Below, in pieces: positions 22,551-33,169 of a DNA stretch of 64,000 bases. A program made the translations under genes and the position numbers. Under the pieces are notes generated by a model that saw only the letters and a program-made list of their open reading frames with translations, made no database searches and was not told where the DNA came from. How positions within the stretch are numbered: position 1 is the stretch's first letter; each line of letters opens with the position of its first letter. The DNA is from Cyrtodaria siliqua (lineage: Eukaryota > Mollusca > Bivalvia > Adapedonta > Hiatellidae), in the NCBI GenBank assembly GCA_037043455.1, contig JAWPHD010001809.1:62001-126000 (forward strand), read 5' to 3'.

Positions 22551-25500
22551 GCAGTGTAGGTACATACATAGGGCTGGTAGCTACGAACATGGTTTTGGTG
22601 ATCAGACTGTAAAAAGGGACCGATGTAAACATATAAACATATATTTGGTAACTACGCACATGTTTTGGTGATAAATGTTGTAGAAATGGACCGGGTGTAG
22701 GTACATACAGAGGTTTGGTAACTACGTACATGCTTTGGTGATCAAAGCTGTAGAAAGGGACGGAGTGTGGGTACATACAGAGGTTTGGTAACTACGTACA
22801 TGTTAATGGCGATCAAGTCTGTAGAAAGGGACGGAGTGTAGGTACATACAGAGGTTTGGTAACTACGTACATGTTTTGGTGATTAATGCTGTAGAAAGGG
22901 ACCGAGTGTAGGTACATACAGAGGTTTGGTATCTACGTACAAATGTTGGTGATCAATGCAGTAGAAAGGGACCGGGTGTAGGAACATACAGAGGTTTGGT
23001 AACTACGTACATGTTTTGATTATCAACGTTGTAGAAAGCGACCGGGTGTAGGTACATACAGAGGTTTGGTAACTACGTACATGTTTTGATTATCAACGTT
23101 TTAGAAAGGGACCGAGTGTAGGTACATACAGAGGTTTGGTAACTACGTACATGTTTTGATTATCAACGTTGTAGAAAGGGACCGAGTGTAGGTACATACA
23201 GAGGTTTGGTATCTACGTACACGTTTTGGTGATCAATGCAGTAGAAAGGGACCGGGTGTAGGTACATACAGAGGTTTGGTAACTATGTACATGTTTTGAT
23301 TATCAACGTTGTAGAAAGGGACCGGGTGTAGATACACACAGAGGTTTGGTATCTACGTACATGTTTTGATTATCAACATTGTAGAAAGGGACCGGGTGTA
23401 GATACATACAGAGGTTTGGTAACTACGTACATGTTTTGATTATCAACGTTGTAGAAAGGGACCGGGTGTATGTACATACAGAGGTTTGGTAACTACGTAC
23501 ATGTTTTGATTATCAACGTTGTAGAAAGGGACCGGGTGTATGTACATACAGAGGTTTGGTAACTACGTACATGTTTTGATTATCAACGTTGTAGAAAGGG
23601 ATCGAGTGTATGTACATACAGAGTTTTGGTAACTACGTACATGTTTTTGGTGATCAAGGCTTAAGGTTATCAGGGCTGTATAAAGGGTGTAGGTAGATAC
23701 AGAGGGTTGGTAACTACGTTAATGTTTTTGGTGATCAGTGCTGTAGAAAGGGACTGAATGTATGTTCATACAGAGGTTTGGTATCTGCGTACATGTTTTA
23801 GGTGTTCAGTACTGTAGAAAGGGACCGAGTGTAGGTACATACAGAGGTTTGTATCTACGTACATGTTTTTGGTGATCAAGGCTGTAGAAAGTGACGGAGT
23901 GTAGGCACATACAGAGTTTTGGTAACTACGTACATGTTTTTGGTGATCAAGGCTTAAGGTAATCAGGGCTGTATAAAGGGTGTAGGCAGATACAGAGGGT
24001 TGGTAACTACGTAAATGTTTTTGGTGATCAATGCTGTAGAAAGGGACTGAATGTATGTTCATACAGAGGTTTGGTAGTTTGGTATCTGCGTACGTGTTTT
24101 TGGTGATCAAGGCTGTAGAAAGGGACTGAATGTATGTTCATACAGAGGTTTGGTATCTGCGTACATGTTTTAGGTGTTCAGTACTGTAGAAAGGGACCGA
24201 GTGTAGGTACATACAGAGGTTTGTATCTACGTACATGTTTTTGGTGATCAAGGCTGTAGAAAGTGACGGAGTGTAGGCACATACAGAGTTTTGGTAACTA
24301 CGTACATGTTTTTGGTGATCAAGGCTTAAGGTAATCAGGGCTGTATAAAGGGTGTAGGCAGATACAGAGGGTTGGTAACTACGTAAATGTTTTTGGTGAT
24401 CAATGCTGTAGAAAGGGACTGAATGTATGTTCATACAGAGGTTTGGTAGTTTGGTATCTGCGTACGTGTTTTTGGTGATCAAGGCTGTAGAAAGGGACTG
24501 AATGTATGTTCATACAGATGTTTGGTATCTACGTATTTGTTTTTGGTGATCAAGGCTGTAGAAAGGGACCGAGTGTAGTTACAAACAGAGGTTTGGTAAC
24601 TGCGTATTTGTTGTAGGTGATCAAGGCTGTAGAAAGGGACAGAGTGTAGGGACATACAGCGGTTTGGTATCTACGTACATGTTTAAGGTGTTCGGGGATG
24701 TAGAAATGGACCGAGTGTAGGTACATACAGAGGTTTGGTATCTACGTACATGTTTTGGTGATCAATGCTGTAGAAAGGGATCGAGTGTAGGTACATACAG
24801 AGGTTTGGTAACTACGTACATGTTTTGATTATCAACGTTGTAGAAAGGGACCGGGTGTAGGTACATACAGAGGTTTGGTAACTACGTACATGTTTTGATT
24901 ATCAACGTTTTAGAAAGGGACCGGGTGTAGGTACATACAGTGGTTTGGTAACTACGTACAAGTTTTGATTATCAAAGTTGTAGAAAGGGACCGGGTGTAG
25001 GTACATACAGATGTTTGGTAACTACGTACAAGTTTTGGTGATCAAGGCTGTAGAAAGGGACGGAGTGTAGGCACATACAGAGTTTTGGTAACTACGTACA
25101 TGTTTTGGTGATCAAGGCTGTAGAAAGGGACGGAGTGTAGGCACTTACAGAGTTTTGGTAACTACGTACATGTTTTTGGTGATCAAGGCTTAAGGTATTC
25201 AGGGCTGTAGAAAGGGTGTAGGTAGATACAGAGGATTGGTAACTACGTAAATGTTTTTGGTGATCAGTGCTATAGAAAGGGACTGAATGTATGTTCATAC
25301 AGATGTTTGGTATCTGCGTACATGTTTTAGGTGTTCAGTACTGTAGAAAGGGGCCGTGTGTAGGTACATACAGAGGTTTGGTATCTACGTACATGTTTTG
25401 GTGATCAAGGCTGTAGAAAGGGACTGAATGTATGTTCATACAGAGGTTTGGTATCTACGTATTTGTTTTTGGTGATCAATGCTGTAGAAAGGGGCCGAGT

Positions 25501-25630
25501 GTAGGTACAAACAAAGGTTTGGTAACTGCGTACATGTTTTAGGTGATCAAGGCTGTGGAAAGGTACCGAGTGTAGGGACATACAGATGTTTGGTATCTAC
25601 GTACATGTTTAAGGTTTTCGGGGATGTAGA
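22551..25630. repeat. Minisatellite, 70-bp unit, about 44 copies
   Basis: The unit reads GTACATACAGAGGTTTGGTA, ACTACGTACATGTTTTGATT, ATCAACGTTGTAGAAAGGGA, CCGGGTGTAG. The central copies (22980-23620) are nearly uniform. The right half mixes variants with GGTGATCAAGGCT and length changes. Blocks starting at 23766 and 24138 are apparently identical over about 370 bp. Repeating short peptides on the minus strand reflect the unit; 70 is not a multiple of three, so the frame shifts every copy and this is not a protein. Confidence 0.97.
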
Positions 25631-26762
25631 TGTTAACTAGTGTGTTGCTTTAACGTATCTCTTGTTACACTGTAATTATGTCATCCCTTAAACACGGGTA
25701 GCAGTAATTCGTAGAAAAATCATATATATTTTGAATATAAATTGAGGTGTTTGCCTATACTTTTATGTATTCATGCCGAAAATTAAAACTAAGACAAATA
25801 AATCGTTTTCAGTCTAAAATGAACAAGGCTTAAGCCAGCATGTATCTTACTTATTCAGACATAAGCGCATTCACATTCTTGTTACTACACTGGGTGACAT
25901 GCAGCGGCTTAACTCGGTGTCAGATTGTTGTTACATTGGTGCTAGAGCCGAGGCGATTCCACGCTGTCATTGCACAATCGCAAAAGTGGTTTGCCCAATA
26001 AAAGGACTACGAAACAGTTTTCCTGTTATTGATATGTACTTTTGACGGTTTAATTGCATTACAAAACGACATGGGTACGAAACGTGTAAAGTACGATAGG
26101 TCTATATAATCCCGACCCACGACTGTTTTGTCTGCTAGCAAGTAATTAGTTTTGCCTTTTGTTTTTATACGGACGTCTTTAAAATGTATTTGCCTACTCG
26201 TGATTTGCAATCTTAGATATATAGTATTTTCGTTTATAGTTTTTCCTCTTTTATTTGCTTTCTTGTATTTTTGCTTTAGCAGTGATGTATTTAACACTTT
26301 CCATAATTTTTTTTTTTTAATTTCAGTTTTAACTTGTTCTTGATGCTTTTTGTCTAATTTTGCTCGACTGGCCGCCAACCTAGCCGTCAATACGTTTCAC
26401 ACTCAGTTTGACATCAGTATGACGTCACGTACCATAAGCCATTATCATACGTTCGTTGTTGGTTGCGTATTGCTTCGCTGCTTGAAGGCATTACTGACCT
26501 AATCACTGTGCTGTTGTATTGATAAAAGATACATATTAAGGTCGTTGAGAGATCATTAAATACAACGAGATTCAAAGCTTCGAGTTTGGTGTCTGCTCCC
26601 CAGAGCGAAATTTAATCATACTGTCGAGATTAATACTAGATTTATTTAATTGTGTTTGAAATGGTACACCTCTAGACTCTAGTTAAAACTCAGTTGTGAC
26701 CACCTTGTGTATTCTCAAATGGTAATACGGAAGAGCATCAACGCAAAAAGTGCCAGCAGCTA
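25631..26762. other. Unassigned DNA, no convincing gene
   Basis: A lysine-rich 127-codon frame (26007-26390, minus) begins with TTG rather than ATG and shows no domain. I treat it as chance or as a very decayed relic. Otherwise nothing recognisable. Confidence 0.45.
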
Positions 26763-27231
26763 AATGCCTTGTTCATGCGGATAAATGCCTTGTTCATGCG
26801 GCAGAATGCCTTGTTCATGCGGCTAAATTCCTTGTTCATGCGGCTGAATGTCTCTTTCATGCGACTGAATGCCTTGTTTATGCGGATAAATGCCTTGTTC
26901 ATGCGGCTGAATGCCTTGTTCATGCGGATAAATGCCTTTTTCATGCGGATATATGCCTTGTTCATGCGACTAAATGCCTTGTTCATGCGGCTAAATGCCT
27001 TGTTCATGCCTTATTCATGTGGATAAATACCTTGTTCATGCCTTGTTCATGCGGATAAATGCCTTGTTCATGCGGTAGAATGCATTGTTCATGCGGCTAA
27101 ATGCCTTGTTCATGCGGATAAATGCCTTGTTCATGCGGCTAAATGCCTTGTTCATGCCTTGTTCATGTGGATAAATGCCTTGTTCATGTGGATAAATGCC
27201 TTGATCATGCGGCTAAATGCCTTTTTCCTTG
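26763..27231. repeat. Minisatellite, 21-bp unit, about 22 copies
   Basis: The unit is AAATGCCTTGTTCATGCGGAT, with GGCTAA, GGATAA and GGCAGA variants and a few shortened copies (CCTTGTTCATGCCTTGTTCA). Because 21 is a multiple of three, several frames on both strands stay open as heptad-like repeats (NALFMRI on one strand, RMNKAFS on the other). There is no start context, splice signal or unique coding flank, so I do not call a gene. Confidence 0.95.
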
Positions 27232-27327
27232 TCCAACATGTTTACGCAAACATTGATTTAGAATTACTGAAGTAAAATACAACATACAATAATAATTAGA
27301 TACATAGAATAAATCATTTCTGAAAAG

Positions 27328-27450
27328 TCACACGGCATTTAACCGCATTTACGAGGCAGTTTTCCGCATGCACAAGGCATTTAGCCGCTTGCAATGTTTC
27401 CTTAGGCATTTTGGACAAGGCACAAGCCATGTAGCCGCTTGCACAATTGC
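27328..27450. repeat. Diverged, inverted copies of the 21-bp unit
   Basis: Units such as GGCATTTAACCGCATTTACG, CGCATGCACAAGGCATTTAG and GCCGCTTGCACAA are recognisable reverse complements of the 21-bp unit next door (GGCATTTAGCCGCATGAACA). They are much more diverged than the main array. Confidence 0.6.
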
Positions 27451-27489
27451 TTGCATTTGGCGGGGTACTCGGATTAATATTTAACTGAA

Positions 27490-27720
27490 GATTTGATTTT
27501 CTACTTACATATTTCTCTGGGTTAAGGAGTTATCTTGAAGTTAGACATGTCTTTAAAGTTCGAGAGATATATTTCTAAGTTACAGATATATATTTAAGCT
27601 AGAGAGATATCCTTTTAAATTAAAGAGATATTCTCCAGCATAATTTTTTTTTTGGTGAAAGATAGCTCTCTTACGAGCAAGATATATTACTAAGCAGAGA
27701 TATAGCAGTTCTGTAACTAA
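27490..27720. repeat. GAGATAT-rich tract
   Basis: Irregular repeats of AGAGATAT, AGTTACAGATAT and AAATTAAAGAGATAT. Similar in style to 7440-7700. Noncoding. Confidence 0.5.
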
Positions 27721-27945
27721 GGAGATGGTAAAAACGCTGCGTTTGAAAAATGCTCGCCTCTCACCGCTGCGGGTTCGAATCCCACTGAGAGATCGACTTG
27801 CAAGTGAAAAAAGTGTCGATTCTTACGGATAACGGGATGTTTACAGTACTGGTTGTAGCCAGGAAACAAATGGATGGTCTACCTCCACCAGCAAAAAAAG
27901 TCATTTATAGCCTAAAATGTGCTAAAAATGACGTAAACCAGCATT
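27720..27945 (+). mobile_element. tRNA-headed SINE with intact B-box
   Basis: It contains CTCGCCTCTCACCGCTGC, then GGGTTCGAATCCC (a consensus Pol III B-box), TCGATTCTTACGGATAACGG, TTACAGTACTGGTTGTAGCC, GGATGGTCTACCTCCACCAG and a tail with AAATGACGTAAACCAGC, ending in AACCAACCAACC. Same family as 20999-21210. The 61-codon open frame inside is incidental. Confidence 0.8.
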
Positions 27946-28128
27946 CAACTAACCAACCAACCAGTTATGCAAATATTAACTAATTACACATGTTAATATT
28001 GACATATCGACAGTTTAGGCAAGGTGAACAAGTATAGTTATGGATTTTGGTTATGTACAAGCAATACAGAACAATTAAACATGCATTTAATGAATCTTTG
28101 GATGAGACATAAAAGCCTTCTGTAAGAT

Positions 28129-28344
28129 CTACTTGAACCCTACATTGACGTTTGTTGAATGATCGCAAGGCCCGTCGTGGAGTTTCGTCAGCATGTTGTA
28201 GTGACCCATCCTAAGATAAGAAACGTAATAAATTAGTGTTATTAATAAAACAATGTTACTAGCAACATTATGTTCATATCATTATTTAATATGTTAATTA
28301 TATTTCTGCGTCTGTTACAGCGTCCTAGCTGTTAAATGTTTAAG

Positions 28345-28381
<37 letters not shown>

Positions 28382-28923
28382 TCAATGTTCGTGTTTTCTG
28401 TTCTTCTCATTTCACACACGTTTACCATCAGTTGAAAGTGCACACCTTTTGCCTATGGACGTTCTATCATAAAAATGTGTATACTATCTGTGGTACACGA
28501 TCTATATCAAAGTTCATGTAGTTGTCAAACCGTTGTTAAAGTAAGACTTATTTATGTTTCTTCATATTGTGAATACATGATTTCTTAACAAACATTTAAC
28601 ATGTCTGAGAAACACCCTCAACACGAGCGTATTAATTGTTATGCATGCTCAGGGCACGTGCATTGACGGAACTTTATATTTTAAACCGAAAAAGAAAGAG
28701 ACTCAGCATAATGGTGCATGCGACATTATTCTTTTCATGGTCCCAGTTATAAGGCGAACAATATACAAACTATACCAGCACATCCTTTTCCTATTTTCTA
28801 CTTCCATCGCACATTCACTGGCGTATGTGTTTCCGTCCATCGCACAAACTTGGATTCCTCCTATATCTGGACAATCGAAGTTTTCGCAATCACCCACTTG
28901 TCGCTGTGGGAGACAAACAACGA
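28129..28923 (-). CDS. Kazal-type serine protease inhibitor domain protein, last two exons (5' partial)
   Basis: Kazal domains are small secreted disulfide-rich inhibitors that block serine proteases by presenting a rigid loop. Exon 1 (28782-28923) follows a strong acceptor, TTTTTATTTTCAG. It encodes VVCLPQRQVGDC, then ENFDCPDIGGIQVC, then AMDGNTYASEC, with the Kazal spacing C-x10-C and the conserved TY. Exon 2 (28129-28210) follows CTTATCTTAG and encodes GHYNMLTKLHDGPCDHS, then NVNVGFK and a TAG stop; HDGPC is the usual Kazal end. Joining AT at donor GTGCTG to G at the acceptor keeps frame. The cysteine normally 3-4 residues after TYASEC is absent, so the C1-C5 bridge may be missing or use CLPQ. 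No signal peptide exon or start was found upstream. Inhibitory activity is inferred from the fold only. Confidence 0.75.
28347..28381 (+). repeat. CAG trinucleotide repeat, about 11 units
   Basis: An uninterrupted (CAG)n run follows TTTAAGAAG. It lies in a 61-codon open frame that would give polyglutamine, but nothing else supports a gene here. It sits about 140 bp upstream of Kazal exon 2 on the opposite strand, in the intron of that gene. Confidence 0.9.
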
Positions 28924-28979
28924 CTGAAAATAAAAACGGTATATTCCAACTGGTAAACAATATAATACTAGTATAGTTT

Positions 28980-30450
28980 CAGGTAATACTTTATTCATGC
29001 TACTCCTCCTGCGATACATTGGAACCACCAGTATACTCTGATATCATAACCAATTCTAACCGCGGCTTTAAAGTAGAATATCGCTTAAGCAGGTGCTATG
29101 GAGCGTGAGAGGAGTTGCAGGATGTATTACCTCTCATGAACAGACTCAATAAAACTGTGTCTGCTACTTTGTGCTCCTTTGTTTGTGTTTGTTGTTTGTT
29201 GCTTCCAGGGGATCCCTTTTTCAGTGTTTATAACGTATGACCTTCACTTTCAAAGCGAGTCATATATATTTGAATGATTAACAGTGTCAATATTATTCAA
29301 GTTTACATAATTTAATTGCTTTATTCATTCAGCTGCCGAAGGCAGCTGACACTTATATGGGTTTAGAATATGTCTATGGTTAACGGACAGTGAATCATGT
29401 AGCCGACAATAAGCATGCATTACAACTTCAATTCCTAGGAAACCCGTCTAAAAAACTTGAATGGTATAAACACATATTTTTCAATGTTCAACGCTTGCCG
29501 TTTTATTGCCTCAAATGACGTTTTTGTAGAGCAGTCTACTAAAGTGTAGAATACGGCAATATTTCCGAGATCTTCACGTCCGGGATTTTTTATGGAGCAT
29601 AATGAAACCGTAAGTGAAACTGAATGAAACCGCAAGTATTGGAATGGAATAAGTGCACATCTGTATTTTAATGGAATAATACCTTTTTACAGAATAATAC
29701 CCATTTATAAGGCGGTATTCTCGTAAATACCGCCGTGTTATACACTATTCGATTTATTCGCTGCCGGAATGGGAGCGACTCTTATATTGTTTTAGGTCGG
29801 AATCTACAGTTTTCTTTGAAATTCAGACTATTTTCAGACATGTACACTAATTACGTTAAATAACTTGAATTCTATTTTTCAGAACTAACAAACATGCCCT
29901 ATTCCTGAAAGACCATATAATTTCCTCTCAAAATATAGCAAATACATGCTAGAAAGCAACAAAGTCAGTTTCTCTGCCTACAAATACAATTCATTTACCC
30001 CACCCACTTAGCACTCAAAAAAAGGAAAACATGACATTTATAGAGACACGGCAGCATATACCTGTCCCTTATTTGAGATATAACACATCCATAACTGAAT
30101 GACAAACACTCCAAATTGTCATAAAAATGCTATTTCTACATACCTTATCCGGCTTTTTTTTCCGTAATCTTATGTCGAATGGAGAGATGAAGGTATTGAT
30201 CAAATAAAGCTACTATTTACAACATAGCCACCAGTTACTAGTTTCTGTTTACAGACTATATACCGGTCACAGTACAAAAACTGTATTTACACCAAAATTA
30301 ACTATTATGTCATACTAAGTCAAAAACACCACATTTGTGGATTTCTTTTTTATTGTCTAGCCTGTACATGGCTTTTAATCTCTTAGATTTCTGTTTTATA
30401 AGAAATTCCCCATGGACATTCATTCGAAACTAAGGAGTCTCCCCTTAGTA
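28980..30450. other. Unassigned DNA upstream of the Kazal exons
   Basis: No further Kazal exon or signal peptide was recognised. A perfect short hairpin GGCGGTAT/ATACCGCC lies at 29711-29734. The phrase TACCTCTCATGAACAGACTC near 29129 looks like part of a dispersed repeat, but no second copy is in the window. Confidence 0.45.
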
Positions 30451-30451
30451 A

Positions 30452-31405
30452 TTGCACATGGTAAGGTAGTAATGAATAGTTTCTTTGAGTTTTTTCACTT
30501 TGATAACGCAATCTTATAATTACACATGGTAGCAATGAACAGTGTATCTGTGTTGCAATGCACGCTAACGCAAACGCATCCCATACATTTGAGTAATTGT
30601 ATTTCTGTGCTGATGTGTACTTTAGCACGTCGTGCTACAAAGGTGAATATGTAATCAATTTGTAAGGCATGTCAAGGATTCGCCCACCTTGATTCAGAAT
30701 GTTTGGTGGCACAAATTGGGTCTGGTAAAAAAACGGTCATGGCGTGTTTACGTCTCCGTGACAACTCTTTTTTTGAATATTGTTTTAACACCCGTGACTT
30801 GGTCTGTTATTATGTTAAACTTTGTTCCCAGTTCCTACCCAGAAATAATGATATTTTCTCTCGGCAGCTATTTTACGCTTGCGTAAAACCTTGCTTGTTC
30901 GCTGCCTATATGCTTTTTGTAATGGTAAGGTAGTAATGAACAGTTTCTTTGAGTTTTTCACTTTGATAACGCAATCTTAAAATTACACATGGTAGCAGTG
31001 AGACGTTTCTCTGTTGTCATGCATACGCTAACGCACACGCATCCCTTACATGTGAACACCTATAGTTCTGTGCTGATGTGTACTTCTAGCACGTCGTGTT
31101 CCAAAGTTGAATTGTAATCAGTATGTAAGACAAATCAAGGTATTTGAACAGAGAGAAGCGAGGTCGCCCACCTTGATTCAAAATGTTTGGTAGGAACAAC
31201 TGATGGTAAAACTCAGGAAGAACGTGTCCGGTAAAAAAAAACCGGTCGTGGCGTGTTTACGTCAACATTATTTTGTTCAATATAGTTTTAACATCCGTGA
31301 CTTGATGTGTTATTATGTTAAACTTCGTTTCTAGTCCCTACCCAGATATATGCTATTTCCTCTCGGCAGCTATTTTACGCTTGCGTAAAACTTTGCTTGT
31401 AACAA
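30452..31405 (+). repeat. Tandem duplication of a ~470-bp segment
   Basis: Copy 1 spans about 30452-30905 and copy 2 about 30922-31405. They share TGGTAAGGTAGTAATGAA, AGTTTCTTTGAGTTTTT, CACTTTGATAACGCAATCTT, TCTGTGCTGATGTGTACTT, TAGCACGTCGTG, GCCCACCTTGATTCA, CTCGGCAGCTATTTTACGCT and TGCGTAAAAC. Copy 2 has an extra block, AACAGAGAGAAGCGAGG. Short open frames differ between the copies, arguing against coding. Confidence 0.8.
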
Positions 31406-31568
31406 CTATTATTGCCGGAGCCTCAAGGTTATGGGGGTTGGACTGTGTATCCACGTCATTTTACTGTTCATAAAACATCTGTATTTTAGTAAGAATACCG
31501 GTTCGCAGTCAAATTGGTATACAGGCATTTTATGAGTCTTCTACTACTTGAATTACGTATGAATTTCA

Positions 31569-32039
31569 GGTGTAGCACACCCATTGCAACACAGGAAGTG
31601 TCGGCCTGGGGTATCGCATAATGGCGTCAATAAATAATTCTCATTTCTTTTTGTAAAAAAAGGCATTTTCACTAATTTAAAGTGCTGTTTTTGGTTTATA
31701 TCACATTGTTGATCTATTTGTTACATTTTTCAAGCATTGCCATGTTAAAGTTGTGAGTTTTTAATTTATTTTGCTTATATGGAAATGAGTGTATGAATAC
31801 AATATTATGGCATCTCAGTGTTTCTGTTTTTAAAGGGACCATTCATTCATGAGACAAGTTCTTTCTTAGAAGATACATGACCCCCATTTTTCTGTGGATT
31901 TTTTGGCAGCATATGTATCCTTTGTGATGAGAATGTAAGTTATTCATTTTTAATTTGGGCCTAGATATGAATGACAACATGGCATTTAAATTTTAATTCA
32001 CACACAGCTCAATGCAACAATCAATGGATGTGCTACACC
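31569..32039 (-). mobile_element. Second copy of the GGTGTA(A/G)CACACC element, inverted, TTCA target duplication
   Basis: It is a 471-bp copy of 19838-20309 in reverse orientation. The ends are GGTGTAGCACACCCATTG and CAATGGATGTGCTACACC, flanked by TTCA at 31565-31568 and 32040-32043. The two copies have different four-base flanks (TTGA, TTCA), so they moved independently. Confidence 0.88.
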
Positions 32040-32107
32040 TTCATAAATATGTTCTCAGCATACGAGTACATTTTGTTTCGAATCGTTATCGTCAGTGATT
32101 ATTGATT

Positions 32108-32245
32108 GATGTTAACGGCAATCTTGATTGTTTAAAAGCTGGCGGCGCTCAATTAATTTTTCTACATAACTTGCATTTGTTCAATAATTAATATTCATTA
32201 TAAGAATAATAGAAAGGAAATGCGTTTGAATATTACTAACTGTTT
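32108..32245 (+). mobile_element. Fragment of the AGGGAC MITE family
   Basis: ACGGCAATCTTGATT, then GGCGGCGCTCAATTAATTTT and TCTACATAACTTGCATTTG align with the left part of 5937-6180 and the core of 7724-8031. The terminal AGGGAC is missing. Confidence 0.6.
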
Positions 32246-32344
32246 GTGTGTACAGCTATTTATATGTATATTTTGTTGGTCCCGTCTGATTTTATAACAA
32301 ACGACACTTATTCAATCATTAAACGGAGTTGATGAAACTTTATT

Positions 32345-32492
32345 TGTTTTTATGGTGTTTTACGTCATTATCAACACATGTAAGGTTATATATGACGGTC
32401 GATTTTTTTGTGGTGGAGGCAGACCACCCACTTTTCCTGGGTAGAACTCGAGCTCCCAGTGGGATTCGAACCCGCAGCGGTGGGATGATGAA
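32345..32492 (-). mobile_element. tRNA-headed SINE, minus strand, 5'-incomplete
   Basis: On the plus strand it reads TTTTACGTCATTATCAACAC, ATGTAAGGTTATATATGACG, GTGGTGGAGGCAGACCACCC, then GGGATTCGAACCCGCAGCGG. The last block is the complement of the B-box head. Same family as 20999-21210 and 27720-27945. Confidence 0.75.
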
Positions 32493-32494
32493 AC

Positions 32495-33165
32495 TTTAAC
32501 TGAAGCATCTTCTAAAGAGTTTGAATAGTTCTGCTCCACTGTTACTTATTCTCTTGAACTACTGATCAGATTTCAATAATAAAAAACATCTAACATTAAA
32601 CCCTTTCTTCTAATGTAAATTTGCATTGTTAAAAATTGAGATTACCTTCACAGACGCGAATCTTTTAATCCAATTGCTATTATATTATAATTAAGTTGTC
32701 TTTTTGTTTATAACTATGATAATTTACTAAATCTTTCATGATAAGTGTGTTTTGATTGTTAACAATTACAAATAAAACAATTCTAACATCTACACACTGT
32801 TCGTATTCATTCCCCTTACTGTTTTCTTATGTACTTACTTTTTTCATATGTAACTGTTCTGACCTGCTTGTGATACTTTGTATCACTGTTTACTTGTACA
32901 TCAATGGTTGGAGAATAAAAGAAATATAATTGTCTTACCTCCAATCAAAAGAAGGAGTATATATGCTTTCATTTCTGTTTCGATTTACTATGTGGAAGTG
33001 GTAAACAAGTGTAATCCTTATCAAGCGACCTTTGCACGTCATGGATCCATACATAGATAAGGCGGACATTGTGGTGTCGCGTTTATCTAGTTTCGAAGAT
33101 AGCAAAACAAACAATTCAGTAAAATTGACACTATTAGCGAAGATATACAGCAACCAAATATGAAT
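32495..33165. other. Unassigned DNA left of the 52-bp array
   Basis: No recognised gene or repeat. Confidence 0.45.
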
Positions 33166-33169
33166 GTAC

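Noticed and set aside
23766..24482. Two identical 114-codon frames on the minus strand
   Set aside because: They are translations of the 70-bp minisatellite, whose unit is not a multiple of three. They duplicate because of the 372-bp block repeat, not because they are paralogous genes.
26007..26390. Lysine-rich 127-codon frame, minus strand
   Set aside because: It starts at TTG, has no recognised domain and lies in AT-rich DNA where lysine/asparagine-rich frames arise by chance.
26738..27058. Repetitive 89-102-codon frames on both strands
   Set aside because: They are forced by a 21-bp unit; openness on both strands is expected and there is no start context or conserved non-repeat exon.
28336..28521. 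Polyglutamine frame at the CAG repeat
   Set aside because: It lies in the intron of the Kazal gene on the opposite strand, and the sequence after the repeat shows no domain.
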